This document shows, piece by piece, positions 18,243-27,280 of a DNA stretch of 64,000 nt. The stretch comes from Planctomycetota bacterium. GTDB taxonomy: Bacteria; Planctomycetota; Phycisphaerae; Phycisphaerales; UBA1924. Each line of letters begins with the position of its first letter. Within the stretch, counting starts at the first letter, position 1. The stretch spans positions 124,001-188,000 of the forward strand of contig JAFEBO010000012.1 of the NCBI GenBank assembly GCA_018242625.1, given 5' to 3'. The notes beneath the pieces are model-generated. The model did no database searches, was not told the origin of the DNA, and worked only from the letters and a program-made list of their open reading frames with translations. Position numbers and translations under genes: made by a program.

Positions 18243-18245
18243 GAC

Positions 18246-19064
18246 TCAGCCCCGGAAGAACTTCGAAATTGCGTGGAGCGTGACCTGGCGTCCGATCGAG
18301 GCGATCGATTCTGTGAGCGGGATGTGCTTGGGGCAGACCTGGACACAGTTCTGAGCGTTGCCGCAGTCGTTGACGCCGCCCTCGCCCATCAGAACATCGA
18401 GACGATCGGGCTTGAGCTCGCTGCCGGTCGGATGGGCGTTGAAGAGGCGTGCCTGGCTGATCGCGTGTGCGCCGATGAAGCTGCTGTCCCACTGATCGCG
18501 GTCCTCTTCGAGGTTGAACTGCGGGCACGCCTCGAGGCAACAGCCGCAGGACATGCATGTGGACAGGACGTAATGCGTCGCCTGGGATGCGGGCGTTTCC
18601 TTGGGGCCGGCGCCAAGGTCATAGGTTCCGTCGATGGGAACCCAGGCCTTGATCCGGGCCAGGTTGTGGAAAAGGCGGGAACGATCGACCCAGAGGTCGC
18701 GGACAACGGGGAACTTTGACATCGGCTCGAGCGTGATGACATCGCCGTCTGCGGGCGCGTAATCATCGATAAGGCACGAGCAGGACTGGCGGACCTTGCC
18801 GTTGATGACCATCGTGCAGGCGCCGCACACTTCCTCGAGGCATCCCGAATCCCAGACCACCGGAGTGACCCGCTCGCCGCCGGCGGTCACGGGCTCGGCG
18901 GCGATCTGCTGGAGGCAGGAGATCACGTTGGAGTTCTTGGGGACCTTGACGCGGAAATCCTGCCAATACGACGGCTTTCCGGGACCGTCGCAGCGCTTGA
19001 TGCGGAAAGTCACGGTCCGATCGGGCGTCGCGGTGCGGCGTGGTGTTTGAGCGGTTGCGGTCAT
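18246..19064 (-). CDS. sdhB: Succinate dehydrogenase iron-sulfur subunit
   Basis: SdhB passes electrons from the FAD of SdhA to the membrane quinone site through three Fe-S clusters. The 272 residues show the [2Fe-2S] ligands in CLEEVCGACTMVINGK and a later SCSC near residues 77-95, CMSCGCCLEACP near 167 and CGNAQNCVQVCPKH near 233 for the [4Fe-4S] and [3Fe-4S] clusters. It is the last gene of a three-gene operon on the minus strand (sdhC, sdhA, sdhB), 30 bp after sdhA. The form matches the Bacillus/epsilon-type SdhB/FrdB family. Confidence 0.95.
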   Translation of the reverse strand: MTATAQTPRRTATPDRTVTFRIKRCDGPGKPSYWQDFRVKVPKNSNVISCLQQIAAEPVTAGGERVTPVVWDSGCLEEVCGACTMVINGKVRQSCSCLIDDYAPADGDVITLEPMSKFPVVRDLWVDRSRLFHNLARIKAWVPIDGTYDLGAGPKETPASQATHYVLSTCMSCGCCLEACPQFNLEEDRDQWDSSFIGAHAISQARLFNAHPTGSELKPDRLDVLMGEGGVNDCGNAQNCVQVCPKHIPLTESIASIGRQVTLHAISKFFRG

Positions 19065-19094
19065 TTCGTCTGTCTTTCGGATGTGAGCGAGAAG

Positions 19095-21059
19095 TCAGGA
19101 CGCGGCGGAGGCCATCGCGGGTGCGGCGGCCGCGTTGGGCGAGGAGTCCTTCTTGCCGTACGTACGAGCGGTCGGGAGGATGAGCGATGCATCGATCGGA
19201 ACAAATTCCACGGCCGTGACGCCGTTGGCGTGGCGGGCGAGCGTGGTCTTCATGAAATTGCCGTCGTCGCGCCCTGTGTGGTCGCTGCGGTAGTGAGCTC
19301 CGCGGCTTTCTCTGCGTTCAAGGGCTCCCAGAGCGATCGCTTCTGCAAGAACCAGCATGTCGCCCACGCTCCGGGCGTAGCCGAAGGACTGGTTTGTCCA
19401 CGAAGCACCGTCCGCGAGACGGAGCCGCGAATAGCGGTCCTTGAGTTCGGCAAGCTTGCCCAGGCACTGTTTCAGACGGGCCTCGGTGCGGACGACCGTG
19501 CATGCGGCGGTCATTTCCTCACCAAGCTCCTTGCCGATCATGTATGGGTTGGTCGAGGCGTCCTGGTTCGCGGGCTTGGCGCCGTCGAGCAGGTGCTTCA
19601 TCTTCGCGGTTTCCTGCTGAACGACCGCGTCGTAGGCGCCGGCGGGAAGATCCACGGCGGGATTCTTTCCGGGAGCTTCGTTGCGGATGAAGTTGAGCAC
19701 GGAAACGCCGCAGAAAAGACCGTCAAAGATGCAGGAAAGCAGGGCGTTCGCGCCCAGGCGGTTGGCGCCGTGGTAGGCGAAGTTCACCTCACCGAAGGCG
19801 TAAAGCCCGGGGATGTTGGTCATGGAGTTGTTGACCGCGCCGAGCTGCATGCCCTGACCGACCTTCGCGTCGATCGGCGCGGGGCTGCCGGACTTGTGCT
19901 TGGTCAGGGCGGTTTGCGGGTTGTAGCTGCCCTTTGTGTACGTGGTCCAGAGTCCGCCCATGGAGTAATGGACGGCGGGGAAGATCTTCATCGGGGTGAA
20001 GCGAGGGTCTTCGCCGACGAATTTCTCGTAGATTTCGAGGATGCCGCCGAGCTTGCGGGTGAGGTATTCGGGGTCCTTGTGCGTGAGATCGAGGTAGACC
20101 TGATTCTCGCCGTAGACGCCCATGCCCTGATTGACGCAGACGTCGAAGATCTCGCGTGTTGCGATATCGCGGGGGACAATGTTGCCGTACGCCGGGTACT
20201 TCTCTTCGAGGAAGTACCAGCGTTCCGATTCGGGAATGTCTTTGGGCGCCCTTGGGTCCTTGGCCTTGCGTGGCACCCAGACGCGCCCGCCCTCACCCCG
20301 CGCGCTCTCGCTCATCAGGCGGAGTTTGTCGGCGCCGGGGATGGCTGTGGGGTGCACCTGGATCATCTCGGGGTTGCCGTACCAGGCGCCCGCGCGGAAG
20401 CAGCGGGCCGCCGCGGCGCCGGTGCAGATGATGCTGTTGGTGCTCTTGCCAAAGACGAGGCCGCAGCCGCCGGTGGCCATGATTACGGCATCGGCGCGGA
20501 ACGCCCTGATGTGCATCGTCCGCATGTCCTGAGCGACGATGCCGACGCAGCGGCCCTGCTCCATGACCGGCCAGAGAAATTCCTGGAACTCGTGCTTAAA
20601 AACCTTCCCCTCGGATTCGTACCGCCGGACCTGTTCGTCCAGCGCGTAGATGAGCTGCTGCCCGGTGGTGGCACCCGCGAAGTGGGTGCGCTTAAACAGG
20701 GAGCCGCCGAAGAGCCGCAGATCGCGGTTGCCCTCTCCTGTGCGGTTGAATGGAACGCCCATTCGGTCCAGCAGATCGATGATGCGAGGGGCCCAGTTGG
20801 CCATCTCGAGCACGGGGTGCTGATCGGCAAGGAAGTCGCCGCCGTAGATGGTTTCGTCGAAGTGCTCGTATTCGGAGTAACCCTGCTGGCGTGCAACCTC
20901 GTTGCACGCGTTGATCCCGCCCTGGGCGCAGACCGAATGGGAGCGCTTGACCGGGACGAGGGAAAAGAGGTCGACGTGGGTGCCTGCCTCTGCGATGCGG
21001 ACCGCGGCGGCAAGACCGGCCAGACCACCACCAACGACGATGACGCGATGTTGCGACAT
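19095..21059 (-). CDS. sdhA: Succinate dehydrogenase flavoprotein subunit
   Basis: SdhA oxidises succinate to fumarate in the TCA cycle. The 654-residue product begins with the FAD-binding VIVVGGGLAGLAAAVRIAEA, followed by RSHSVCAQGGINA, whose His is the covalent FAD attachment site. Later landmarks are a HPTAIPGADKLRLMSESARG active-site segment, GGLWTTY and HGANRLGANALLSCIFDG. The length and sequence style are those of the Bacillus-type, three-subunit enzyme and not the E. coli type. It starts six bases after sdhC and precedes sdhB. The fumarate reductase direction cannot be excluded from sequence alone. Confidence 0.96.
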   Translation of the reverse strand: MSQHRVIVVGGGLAGLAAAVRIAEAGTHVDLFSLVPVKRSHSVCAQGGINACNEVARQQGYSEYEHFDETIYGGDFLADQHPVLEMANWAPRIIDLLDRMGVPFNRTGEGNRDLRLFGGSLFKRTHFAGATTGQQLIYALDEQVRRYESEGKVFKHEFQEFLWPVMEQGRCVGIVAQDMRTMHIRAFRADAVIMATGGCGLVFGKSTNSIICTGAAAARCFRAGAWYGNPEMIQVHPTAIPGADKLRLMSESARGEGGRVWVPRKAKDPRAPKDIPESERWYFLEEKYPAYGNIVPRDIATREIFDVCVNQGMGVYGENQVYLDLTHKDPEYLTRKLGGILEIYEKFVGEDPRFTPMKIFPAVHYSMGGLWTTYTKGSYNPQTALTKHKSGSPAPIDAKVGQGMQLGAVNNSMTNIPGLYAFGEVNFAYHGANRLGANALLSCIFDGLFCGVSVLNFIRNEAPGKNPAVDLPAGAYDAVVQQETAKMKHLLDGAKPANQDASTNPYMIGKELGEEMTAACTVVRTEARLKQCLGKLAELKDRYSRLRLADGASWTNQSFGYARSVGDMLVLAEAIALGALERRESRGAHYRSDHTGRDDGNFMKTTLARHANGVTAVEFVPIDASLILPTARTYGKKDSSPNAAAAPAMASAAS

Positions 21060-21065
21060 GGTGTT

Positions 21066-21950
21066 CTATTTATCTCCGGCCTGCACGGCGACCGCCCGGG
21101 GAGACCCCAGCCGGGTTTCAACTTCCCGCACCTTGGCGGGATCGGCAACGAGGAAAGTGAAGATCGAGATCCATCCCATCAGCATCATGGCGGCGCCGAG
21201 CCCGAAGCACGCGTAGCCGAAACGCCGCTGTGAGTTGGCGGAGATGGTGATCCCCCAAGTGATCGCGGCGGTCCAGAGCCCGTTGGCAAAGTGGAAAACC
21301 AGCAGGGTCACGCCGAGGAAATAGGCGAGGGAAACCGCCAGTCCCGCGAAAGTGATGCCGGACGAACCACCCCTCAGCACCATCGCCAGGGTGGATGCAG
21401 CGAAGTCCTGAGACCACTGGGTGCCGCCCGGGACGAGGAATGTCCAGCCCCACCTGAGCGTGGCGACGTGGTAGAAGATGAAGAGGATTCCGAGGTATCC
21501 GCTGATGCGCTGCAGGCGGTAGCGCCAGTTGCCCTGATACGCGTAGCGGTCGGTGTTCACCGAGCCGGTGGCGGCGTAGTAGAAACCCAGGATCGAGTGG
21601 AACGCAATCGCCCCCCAGAGCGCGACCTCGATGAGGATGAGGTTGGGGACCTGGGTATTGATCCAGCGGACTTCTTTCCAGAAGTATTCAAAGCCGCGCA
21701 TCGCCCATGAACCGGAATGCTCCGACTCCCGGCTGGCCAGGATTCCCCAGGCCGCCGACGAATTCGTAAGCAGATGGTTGATCAGGAAGAGTCCGATTGG
21801 CACGATGCCCGAGAGCGAGTGAAGCCGCCGGAGAAGGAAATAGTGGCGCGCCATGAAGCCGGCGTTCGGGGCGGATGTTTCGGCTTGTGTCACTGTCCGA
21901 TTCCAGTAGAAATTCGCCGGAAGCGCCGGCGCAACAGTCACCAACCGCAT
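21066..21950 (-). CDS. sdhC: Succinate dehydrogenase cytochrome b subunit
   Basis: This is the membrane anchor that binds haem and quinone in Bacillus-type complex II. Five hydrophobic segments are visible, beginning RRLHSLSGIVPIGLFLINHL, with His residues in the first, second (AFHSILGFYY), third (IFYHVATLRW) and fourth (FHFANGLW) segments suited to axial haem ligation. Fusing both anchor functions in one roughly 260-residue protein is typical of this class, and no sdhD is present. The start is uncertain: the ATG at 21950 gives 294 residues, whereas an in-frame ATG at 21854 begins where homologues usually start. Confidence 0.9.
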   Translation of the reverse strand: MRLVTVAPALPANFYWNRTVTQAETSAPNAGFMARHYFLLRRLHSLSGIVPIGLFLINHLLTNSSAAWGILASRESEHSGSWAMRGFEYFWKEVRWINTQVPNLILIEVALWGAIAFHSILGFYYAATGSVNTDRYAYQGNWRYRLQRISGYLGILFIFYHVATLRWGWTFLVPGGTQWSQDFAASTLAMVLRGGSSGITFAGLAVSLAYFLGVTLLVFHFANGLWTAAITWGITISANSQRRFGYACFGLGAAMMLMGWISIFTFLVADPAKVREVETRLGSPRAVAVQAGDK

Positions 21951-21999
21951 CGTAGCGGTGATTCGTACGCACTCCAGTTTTGGAGTCGGGGGCGGGTGT

Positions 22000-22578
22000 T
22001 CAAACCGTCGGCTTGGGCCCGATCACCCCGGGACCGGCGACCGGGCCGCCGCCCATACCCGGAGCACCGGGTTTGATCTTGCCCTCGGCGACCGCCTTCG
22101 CCACGTACTTGGAAATTTCGACGTACTCCATCCGCAGTTCGTGGAGGGCCCGGGTGAGCAGCTTGGATTCGGCCTCGCTCAGATTGCCCCTGGTCTTTTC
22201 TTCGAGCACTCCGAGCATGTCGATGTGCATCTTGGCGTATTCGGGGGCGACGATGGCGCGGCCGGTCTGGGGGTCGGGGACGGCGCCAAGGTACATAAGC
22301 GTCTGGCTCACAAGCAGCGAAATGATGTCCTGCATGCCGATCGGGCCATCATCCCGGGCGCCGGCTTCGGACTGCTGAGCCTTCTTGGCCTCCTCGGCGG
22401 CGGCCAGTTTTTCCTTCTCGGCCTGGGCCTGGCTCTTCCAATCCGTATCAATGATAATCTTGGGAGCCTCCCCCCCACCACCCCCACCACCCCCACCACC
22501 CCCACCACCCCCACTACCCCCACCTTGACCGCTGTTACCGGGATTGGAAGGGCCGCCGCTGGAACCGAGAATCGACAT
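22000..22578 (-). CDS. DUF1844 family protein with polyglycine tract
   Basis: Residues after about 85 match DUF1844: GMQDIISLLVSQTLMYLGAV then DMLGVLEEKTRGNLSEAE and LRMEYVEI. The family's function is unknown. The N-terminal third is unusual, with a run of about 17 residues that is almost all Gly, encoded by a 9-nt tandem repeat, then a charged Lys/Ala/Glu helix. The C-terminus is again Gly/Pro-rich. The ATG at 22578 has AAGAGGT just upstream. That ATG overlaps the ATG of the divergent lipoprotein gene: the two share CATG at 22576-22579. Confidence 0.85.
   Translation of the reverse strand: MSILGSSGGPSNPGNSGQGGGSGGGGGGGGGGGGGGEAPKIIIDTDWKSQAQAEKEKLAAAEEAKKAQQSEAGARDDGPIGMQDIISLLVSQTLMYLGAVPDPQTGRAIVAPEYAKMHIDMLGVLEEKTRGNLSEAESKLLTRALHELRMEYVEISKYVAKAVAEGKIKPGAPGMGGGPVAGPGVIGPKPTV
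22472..22524. repeat. 9-nt microsatellite, about six units
   Basis: The unit CCCCCACCA is repeated four times exactly, once with one mismatch (CCCCCACTA), then eight bases of a sixth. It encodes the polyglycine tract of the DUF1844 protein on the minus strand. Gain or loss of units would change Gly count without shifting the frame. Confidence 0.95.
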
Positions 22579-23959
22579 GGGCACCTCTTGGAATCGAGTT
22601 CGACGGATCGCCGAACGGCTGAAGGCCGATTCTACGTCGGGAGTCGTGGCGTTGACGTGCCTGCTCGCCGGGTGCGGCAGTTCGTTTACGGATGGGGATT
22701 CCAAGCCGGCAAATACGCGGGTGACGGCGGCGGACTTCCGATCGCAGATGTCCGCGGCGGGTCCGCAGACGGAGGAGAAGGCGCCGGAAGAGGGTCTGAC
22801 AGAAGCGCCACCCCCGAGCGGCGTGAAGAGGAAGGGAATCTCGAGCGTGACGACCGCTGCCGCCGAAGGCATGCTGGACGTTTCGGTGGAGCCGGGTGAA
22901 CCGAGCCTGACGGCAACGACGCCGACGGCGAAGGGCGCTCCGGTGTTTGTGGACGCCAAGGTGGGCGATGTGAACAACCGGGCGATCTACGCCTCGGCGT
23001 TTCTGGAGCCGATGATCGACCGCCTTGAGAGCCGTTACGCGGAGCTCAAGGCCGCGAACCCCAAGACGGCGCTGACGCAATGGCGCCTTTTCGCCAAGGA
23101 CCTGATCCGGACCAAGATCAACGCGATCATCGAGGACGAGGTGCTCCGGGCCGAGGCGCTCAACTCGCTCCAGCCGGAACAGAAGGCCGGCTTTTTCACG
23201 TGGCTGCAGTCTGTGCGGAGCGAACTCGTGGCGGAAAACCGGGGCATCGAGGCCGCGGCGAACGAGAATCTGTCGGCGCAGAACGGCACTTCGCTGGACC
23301 AGACGATGAAGGCACGCGAGCAGCAGGAACTGATCAAGTACATCCTGTACTCGCGTGTGTACAGCCGCGCGAACGTGAGTTTCCGCGACATTCAGAACGC
23401 GTTTGAGAAGAACTACGAGCTGTTCAACCCCAACCCGGTGGCGTTCTTCCGCATGTTCAGCATCCCGGTCTCGGACCAGGCGAAGATCGACAAGGTGAAG
23501 AGCGAACTGGCCGGGGGCAAGGAATTCGACGACGTTGCGGACGAGATTGCGGGCAGCGAGGAAGCGGCGGAACGCCAGCTCAACGGCTATCAGTTTGATG
23601 ACGAGTATTCCAAGCACGACTTCTTCGGGCCGAAGGAATTTAACGAGGCGGCGCACGGGCTGACCCCGGGCAAGTGGGCAGGCCCGATCGCGTTTCGCAA
23701 CAGCATGTACTGGATCAAGCTCGAGCACATCCTCAAGATGAGCGAGGACCTCTACCAGGCGCAGCTCTACCTGGAAAACCTCCTCGTGGATAACCGGCAG
23801 AAGTACGAGCGGATGAAGTATGTCGACCGACTGAAGTCCAAGGCGACGTTTACGGATATCGAGCTGATGACGAACCGTCTGCTGCACTACGCCGAGGAGC
23901 GTGTGCTGGGCATCCCGCAGGGCAAGAACTGGAAGCCGCCGGTGGCGCCGGCGAAGTAG
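22577..23959 (+). CDS. Lipoprotein resembling SurA/PpiC-type periplasmic chaperone
   Basis: The N-terminus carries a lipobox (VVALTCLLAGC), so the product is probably anchored to a membrane facing the periplasm. After a Pro/Glu-rich linker comes a helical region (FLEPMIDRLESRYAELKA; LRAEALNSLQPEQKAGFF; EQQELIKYILYSRVYSRANV) like the SurA N-domain. A C-terminal parvulin-like module follows (FFRMFSIPV, then KVKSELAGGKEFDDVADEIA, then GKWAGPI). It may assist outer-membrane or secreted protein folding; isomerase activity is unproven. The ATG at 22577 gives 460 residues; an upstream start at 22544 is possible. yraN follows 29 bp downstream. Confidence 0.75.
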   Translation: MGTSWNRVRRIAERLKADSTSGVVALTCLLAGCGSSFTDGDSKPANTRVTAADFRSQMSAAGPQTEEKAPEEGLTEAPPPSGVKRKGISSVTTAAAEGMLDVSVEPGEPSLTATTPTAKGAPVFVDAKVGDVNNRAIYASAFLEPMIDRLESRYAELKAANPKTALTQWRLFAKDLIRTKINAIIEDEVLRAEALNSLQPEQKAGFFTWLQSVRSELVAENRGIEAAANENLSAQNGTSLDQTMKAREQQELIKYILYSRVYSRANVSFRDIQNAFEKNYELFNPNPVAFFRMFSIPVSDQAKIDKVKSELAGGKEFDDVADEIAGSEEAAERQLNGYQFDDEYSKHDFFGPKEFNEAAHGLTPGKWAGPIAFRNSMYWIKLEHILKMSEDLYQAQLYLENLLVDNRQKYERMKYVDRLKSKATFTDIELMTNRLLHYAEERVLGIPQGKNWKPPVAPAK

Positions 23960-23988
23960 AGGTCTCTTTCCGGGGGAGCGGGTGCGGC

Positions 23989-24420
23989 ATGTGGCGGGCG
24001 GTGAGGCGATTTCTGGGAAGAGCGGAGTACGACACGGCGTTCGTCGGCGTGCGGGGCGAGGCGGCGGCGGCGCGGCATCTCAAGCGCCGGGGGCTTCGGG
24101 TGCTCGATCGCAACGTGCGTCTTCGGGCGGGCGAACTGGACATCGTGTGCGAGCCGGACGACGAATCGATGCTGATCCTGGTGGAAGTGAAGGCCAGATC
24201 GGTGCGCCCGGGATACGACCAGCCGTTCGCTCCGCCGGAAGAGGCTGTGGATCAGGATAAAAAGGAAAAGCTGATCGAGCTCATGCTGGAGCTCAGGCGG
24301 CGGCACAGGAATCTGGATCGTCCGACCCGCATCGACGTTGTGGGAGTGGATGTCTTTGAGCCGGGCACGTGGCGAGAACGAGTGCGTATCAGGCACTACG
24401 AGGGCGCTGTGAAGGTTTAG
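23989..24420 (+). CDS. yraN: YraN family (UPF0102) nuclease-fold protein
   Basis: The 143 residues contain the UPF0102 core: GVRGEAAAARHLKRRGLRVL, then RLRAGELDIVCEP and MLILVEVKAR. Together these give the Glu, Asp and Glu-x-Lys residues of a restriction-endonuclease-like active site. The family is widespread beside rnhB or dprA genes, and its function is not settled. Here it lies downstream of the SurA-like lipoprotein on the same strand and converges with the sensor kinase gene 15 bp away. The ATG at 23989 fits the family N-terminus; a longer in-frame alternative was not needed. Confidence 0.9.
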   Translation: MWRAVRRFLGRAEYDTAFVGVRGEAAAARHLKRRGLRVLDRNVRLRAGELDIVCEPDDESMLILVEVKARSVRPGYDQPFAPPEEAVDQDKKEKLIELMLELRRRHRNLDRPTRIDVVGVDVFEPGTWRERVRIRHYEGAVKV

Positions 24421-24435
24421 GAGCGCGTCTGCGTG

Positions 24436-26163
24436 TCAGAGCGTGGAAGTCGAGGTGGCCCGGCGGAGCGCTCCTCGGAAACGGGCTTCGGCCTCTGTTT
24501 CCTTCATGCGGCCCGGATCGGGGTGAACCGGGACGATGAGGCTGAACATCGAGCCGCGGCCGATGTCGCTGACCAGTTGGATTTCGCCCTGCAGGACGGC
24601 GGCGAGTTCCCTGCATATGGCCAGCCCGAGGCCGGTGCCGGAATGCTCGCGGGCGTGGCCGCCCGAGAGCTGCTGGAACTTCTCGAAGATGCGGGCCTGG
24701 TCTTCGGGGGCGATGCCCGGGCCGTTGTCGATGACGCTGACGCGGACGCGGTCGGTCTCGGACGTGCCGGCGTCGGCCGCGGCGGGAGCGGCCGTCAGGC
24801 GCTCCGCGCGGATCGTGATCTCGCCCCTCGACGGTGTTGAGCCCGAAGCGCCCGGGTGGGCGGCGCTCGTGAACTTGACGGCGTTGCTCAGGAAGTTGAA
24901 GACGATCTGGCGGAACTTCTTGATGTCGGTTTCAACGAGCGGCAGATCGGCGGCGATCTCGAGGTTGACCTTGATTTCCTTCTGCGAAGCGAGGGGGAAG
25001 ATGAGCCCGGCGAGAGCTTCGCAGGTGGACTGGACGTTCATCTTTTCGATGCGGAGCTCGTAGCGCCCGGCCTCGATCTTGGCCATTTCGAGCAGGCCGT
25101 TGATCATCTCGAGCAGATCGCGGGCGGCGTTCTGGATGTTCTCGAGGAATCGGAGGCGCCGGGAGAGGCGGGTGGAGTCGTCGCCCGCCGCGAGTTCGGA
25201 CTGCGCCACTTCCATGAGCAGGTCGGCGAAGCCGATGATGGCGTTGAGCGGGGTGCGGAGTTCGTGGCTGACGTTGGCGAGGAAGTCGCCTTTGAGCTTG
25301 GCGGCTTCGAAGAGGGCGGTGTTGGACTGCTGAAGCTCGTCGACCTTGAGGTTCATCGCGGCGTTGAGGGCGCGGAGCTCGACCTGGCGGCCCTCGAGGT
25401 CGTGGAGCATGAGATTGAACGTGTCGGAGAGTTCTTCGAACTCATCGCCGGTTGAGATCTGGGATCGGATCGTGAGGTCGCCTTCGCGGACGCGTTCGGC
25501 GGTGTTCTTGAGGGTTCGGACAGGCTGGAGAATGAGGTGATGGGTGATGAGGTAGAACATCAGCACCGCGAAGGCGGAAACGAAGAGGCCGGCGGAGAAG
25601 AGGTAGGCCGTGTTGATGAGGAGAAGCCGGATCGGCTCTTTGGAGGTGCGGTCGAGCAGCACGAGGCCGATGAGCTGGGGCTTGCCGTCGACCTCGGCGC
25701 GCACGGCCTTGGCGTAGCGGTATTCGCGGAGGGTGCCGATCCAGCGGGCCTGCTGGTAGTCGGCGCGGGCGGGGTCTTCTTCCAGCGATTTGAGAGCGCG
25801 GGCGACGAAGCGGTCGGTCTGGGCCTGCTTGTGGGAATCTTCGAACCCGATGCGGACGGCGGGGACACCGGCGTAGCCCTCGGCGCCGGGCGTGGGGCTC
25901 TGATCGTTCACGACGTAGCGCGGCGGCTGGCGCTGGCGGGTTGAGATGACCTCGGGGCTCAGGAAGCCGATCTGGACGGCACGGATCTGGCGCTCGGCCT
26001 GCTCCCAGTGATCGACCATCTGGCGGGAGAGTTCGAGCTGCCCCTCGTCGACGAGAGAGCCCATGCGAAAGAAGGGGAACATGAGCGCGGCGAGAACGAT
26101 GACGGCGATGGCGCCGCCGAAGAGCATGAGGCACTTGTTGGCGAGGGAGATCCCGCGGAACAC
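24436..26163 (-). CDS. Membrane sensor histidine kinase
   Basis: The 575-residue product has an N-terminal transmembrane helix (LMLFGGAIAVIVLAALMF), a periplasmic domain to about residue 185, a second transmembrane helix near 190-215, a HAMP linker (QPVRTLKNTAERVREGDLTI), a coiled coil, the phospho-acceptor box FLANVSHELRTPLNAIIGF (His about 299) and an ATPase domain with NFLSNAVKF, DNGPGIAPED and GTGLGLAICREL. It would autophosphorylate in response to an unknown signal. No response regulator is adjacent, so it is an orphan here. It starts ten bases after the zinc-ribbon pseudogene. Confidence 0.93.
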   Translation of the reverse strand: MFRGISLANKCLMLFGGAIAVIVLAALMFPFFRMGSLVDEGQLELSRQMVDHWEQAERQIRAVQIGFLSPEVISTRQRQPPRYVVNDQSPTPGAEGYAGVPAVRIGFEDSHKQAQTDRFVARALKSLEEDPARADYQQARWIGTLREYRYAKAVRAEVDGKPQLIGLVLLDRTSKEPIRLLLINTAYLFSAGLFVSAFAVLMFYLITHHLILQPVRTLKNTAERVREGDLTIRSQISTGDEFEELSDTFNLMLHDLEGRQVELRALNAAMNLKVDELQQSNTALFEAAKLKGDFLANVSHELRTPLNAIIGFADLLMEVAQSELAAGDDSTRLSRRLRFLENIQNAARDLLEMINGLLEMAKIEAGRYELRIEKMNVQSTCEALAGLIFPLASQKEIKVNLEIAADLPLVETDIKKFRQIVFNFLSNAVKFTSAAHPGASGSTPSRGEITIRAERLTAAPAAADAGTSETDRVRVSVIDNGPGIAPEDQARIFEKFQQLSGGHAREHSGTGLGLAICRELAAVLQGEIQLVSDIGRGSMFSLIVPVHPDPGRMKETEAEARFRGALRRATSTSTL

Positions 26164-26172
26164 GGAACGATT

Positions 26173-27023
26173 CTAACGAGGTCCAGCAGGAAAGCGTTGC
26201 GTGGCTTGGAATCCCTGACCTCTCCGGCCGCCGCACTCGGGACAAACGGTGTCATTTCCTTGCGACGGATACCCGCAAAGTGGACATTCCCCGCGAAAAG
26301 CACGCCGAAAAGCCATCCACCGTCGAATCAGCCCGATGCTCCCCCCACCAACGCTATTTCACCGCACATCACAACCGCGTTCGCCATCAAGTTCGTCCAA
26401 AACACTCGCCCGGGCCAGTACGGGCCGTGGCCGAACCACGTTGTTCGATTCGAAACGATTGTTCCTTTGGCCGCCCTTGCGGCGAGTCCGTACTGGGGCA
26501 CATTCGGGTTCGCGCCGGCAGCGGTGAGAGCCGCTCTCTCGCCCTGCGTCGTAGGTTGCCATTCAAGAAACTCGAGGCGATAGGCAAGGCACGGAAGGGG
26601 CCAGCCGTACCCCACATCCTCAACGGACGGCACCATTTCGGTTGAGCGTTGACTGTCAACGGGAGTCTGAATCAATGGCGGGACCGGTTTCTCGACCGCT
26701 ATCGACCACCATGGAGGCTCACCTGCCTTGGAGCCGGGCGGTCGGTATCCATTCTCCCAAGACGACACCTCGGCGCCATTCCGCAGAATGAGAGTGCCCA
26801 CTGCCACTCGCGCAGGGCCCTTTCCAACGGTCCATTACCAAACAAATCCATCCGCGGACGGAGGGCCGCGGCCAAATGTCACGGGCGTGTGTGCGACAAA
26901 GCGTCGGTAAAGCTCTGTCGACTCCAACGCGCAAGCGGCTACCGCGATTACGAGACTGATCGCGACTGCGCAACAACCCATCACTCCGATTGCAAATGCA
27001 GGTCTCGCAAAACTCTTCAGCAT
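26173..27023 (-). pseudogene. Disabled planctomycete-type membrane protein with zinc-ribbon tail
   Basis: Reading from the ATG at 27023: a membrane anchor (IGVMGCCAVAISLVIAVAAC), then an in-frame TAA at 26835-26837 inside ADGFVW*WTVGKGPARVAVG. The same frame continues for about 165 codons (PPWWSIAVEKPVPP; YGWPLPCLAYRLEFLEW; GRVFWTNLMANAVV) to a stop at 26328. A shift at a G-run (about 26341-26347) restores the expected end, GLIRRWMAFRRAFRGECPLC then GYPSQGNDTVCPECGGR, stopping at 26173. The Cys-x2-Cys pair ending in CPECG is typical of planctomycete proteins of this layout. So one nonsense mutation and one frameshift separate it from an intact gene of about 283 codons. Two short separate genes are the alternative, but they would not explain the tail. 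Confidence 0.75.
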
Positions 27024-27280
27024 CGAGCTTGCTCGTTGAGGGTTTGAATGACGGACAACCTCTCATTGATCGAAACAATCGGCCCGCCGCACATTCCTTA
27101 CGGACCCGAGTCAAATGTGGAAGTTACTCGACGATGGGCCATGACTGCCGCCACTTCAAAGCCGCCTGAGAGAATTCGGCTCGAATCAGGGCTGGTCCTT
27201 CGGGGCGGCGGCTTTCTGCTCTGAACGAACAGTGGTCGTGATCGCACAAATACGTGTTGGAACGCATAAAGTTGCGGCTC

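Noticed and set aside
19047..21233. 728-codon open frame on the plus strand
   Set aside because: It lies opposite sdhA, whose motifs and length are unambiguous, and its translation has no family features.
22472..22524. Short tandem repeat as a CRISPR array
   Set aside because: The units are 9 nt, contiguous and without spacers, and lie in a coding frame.
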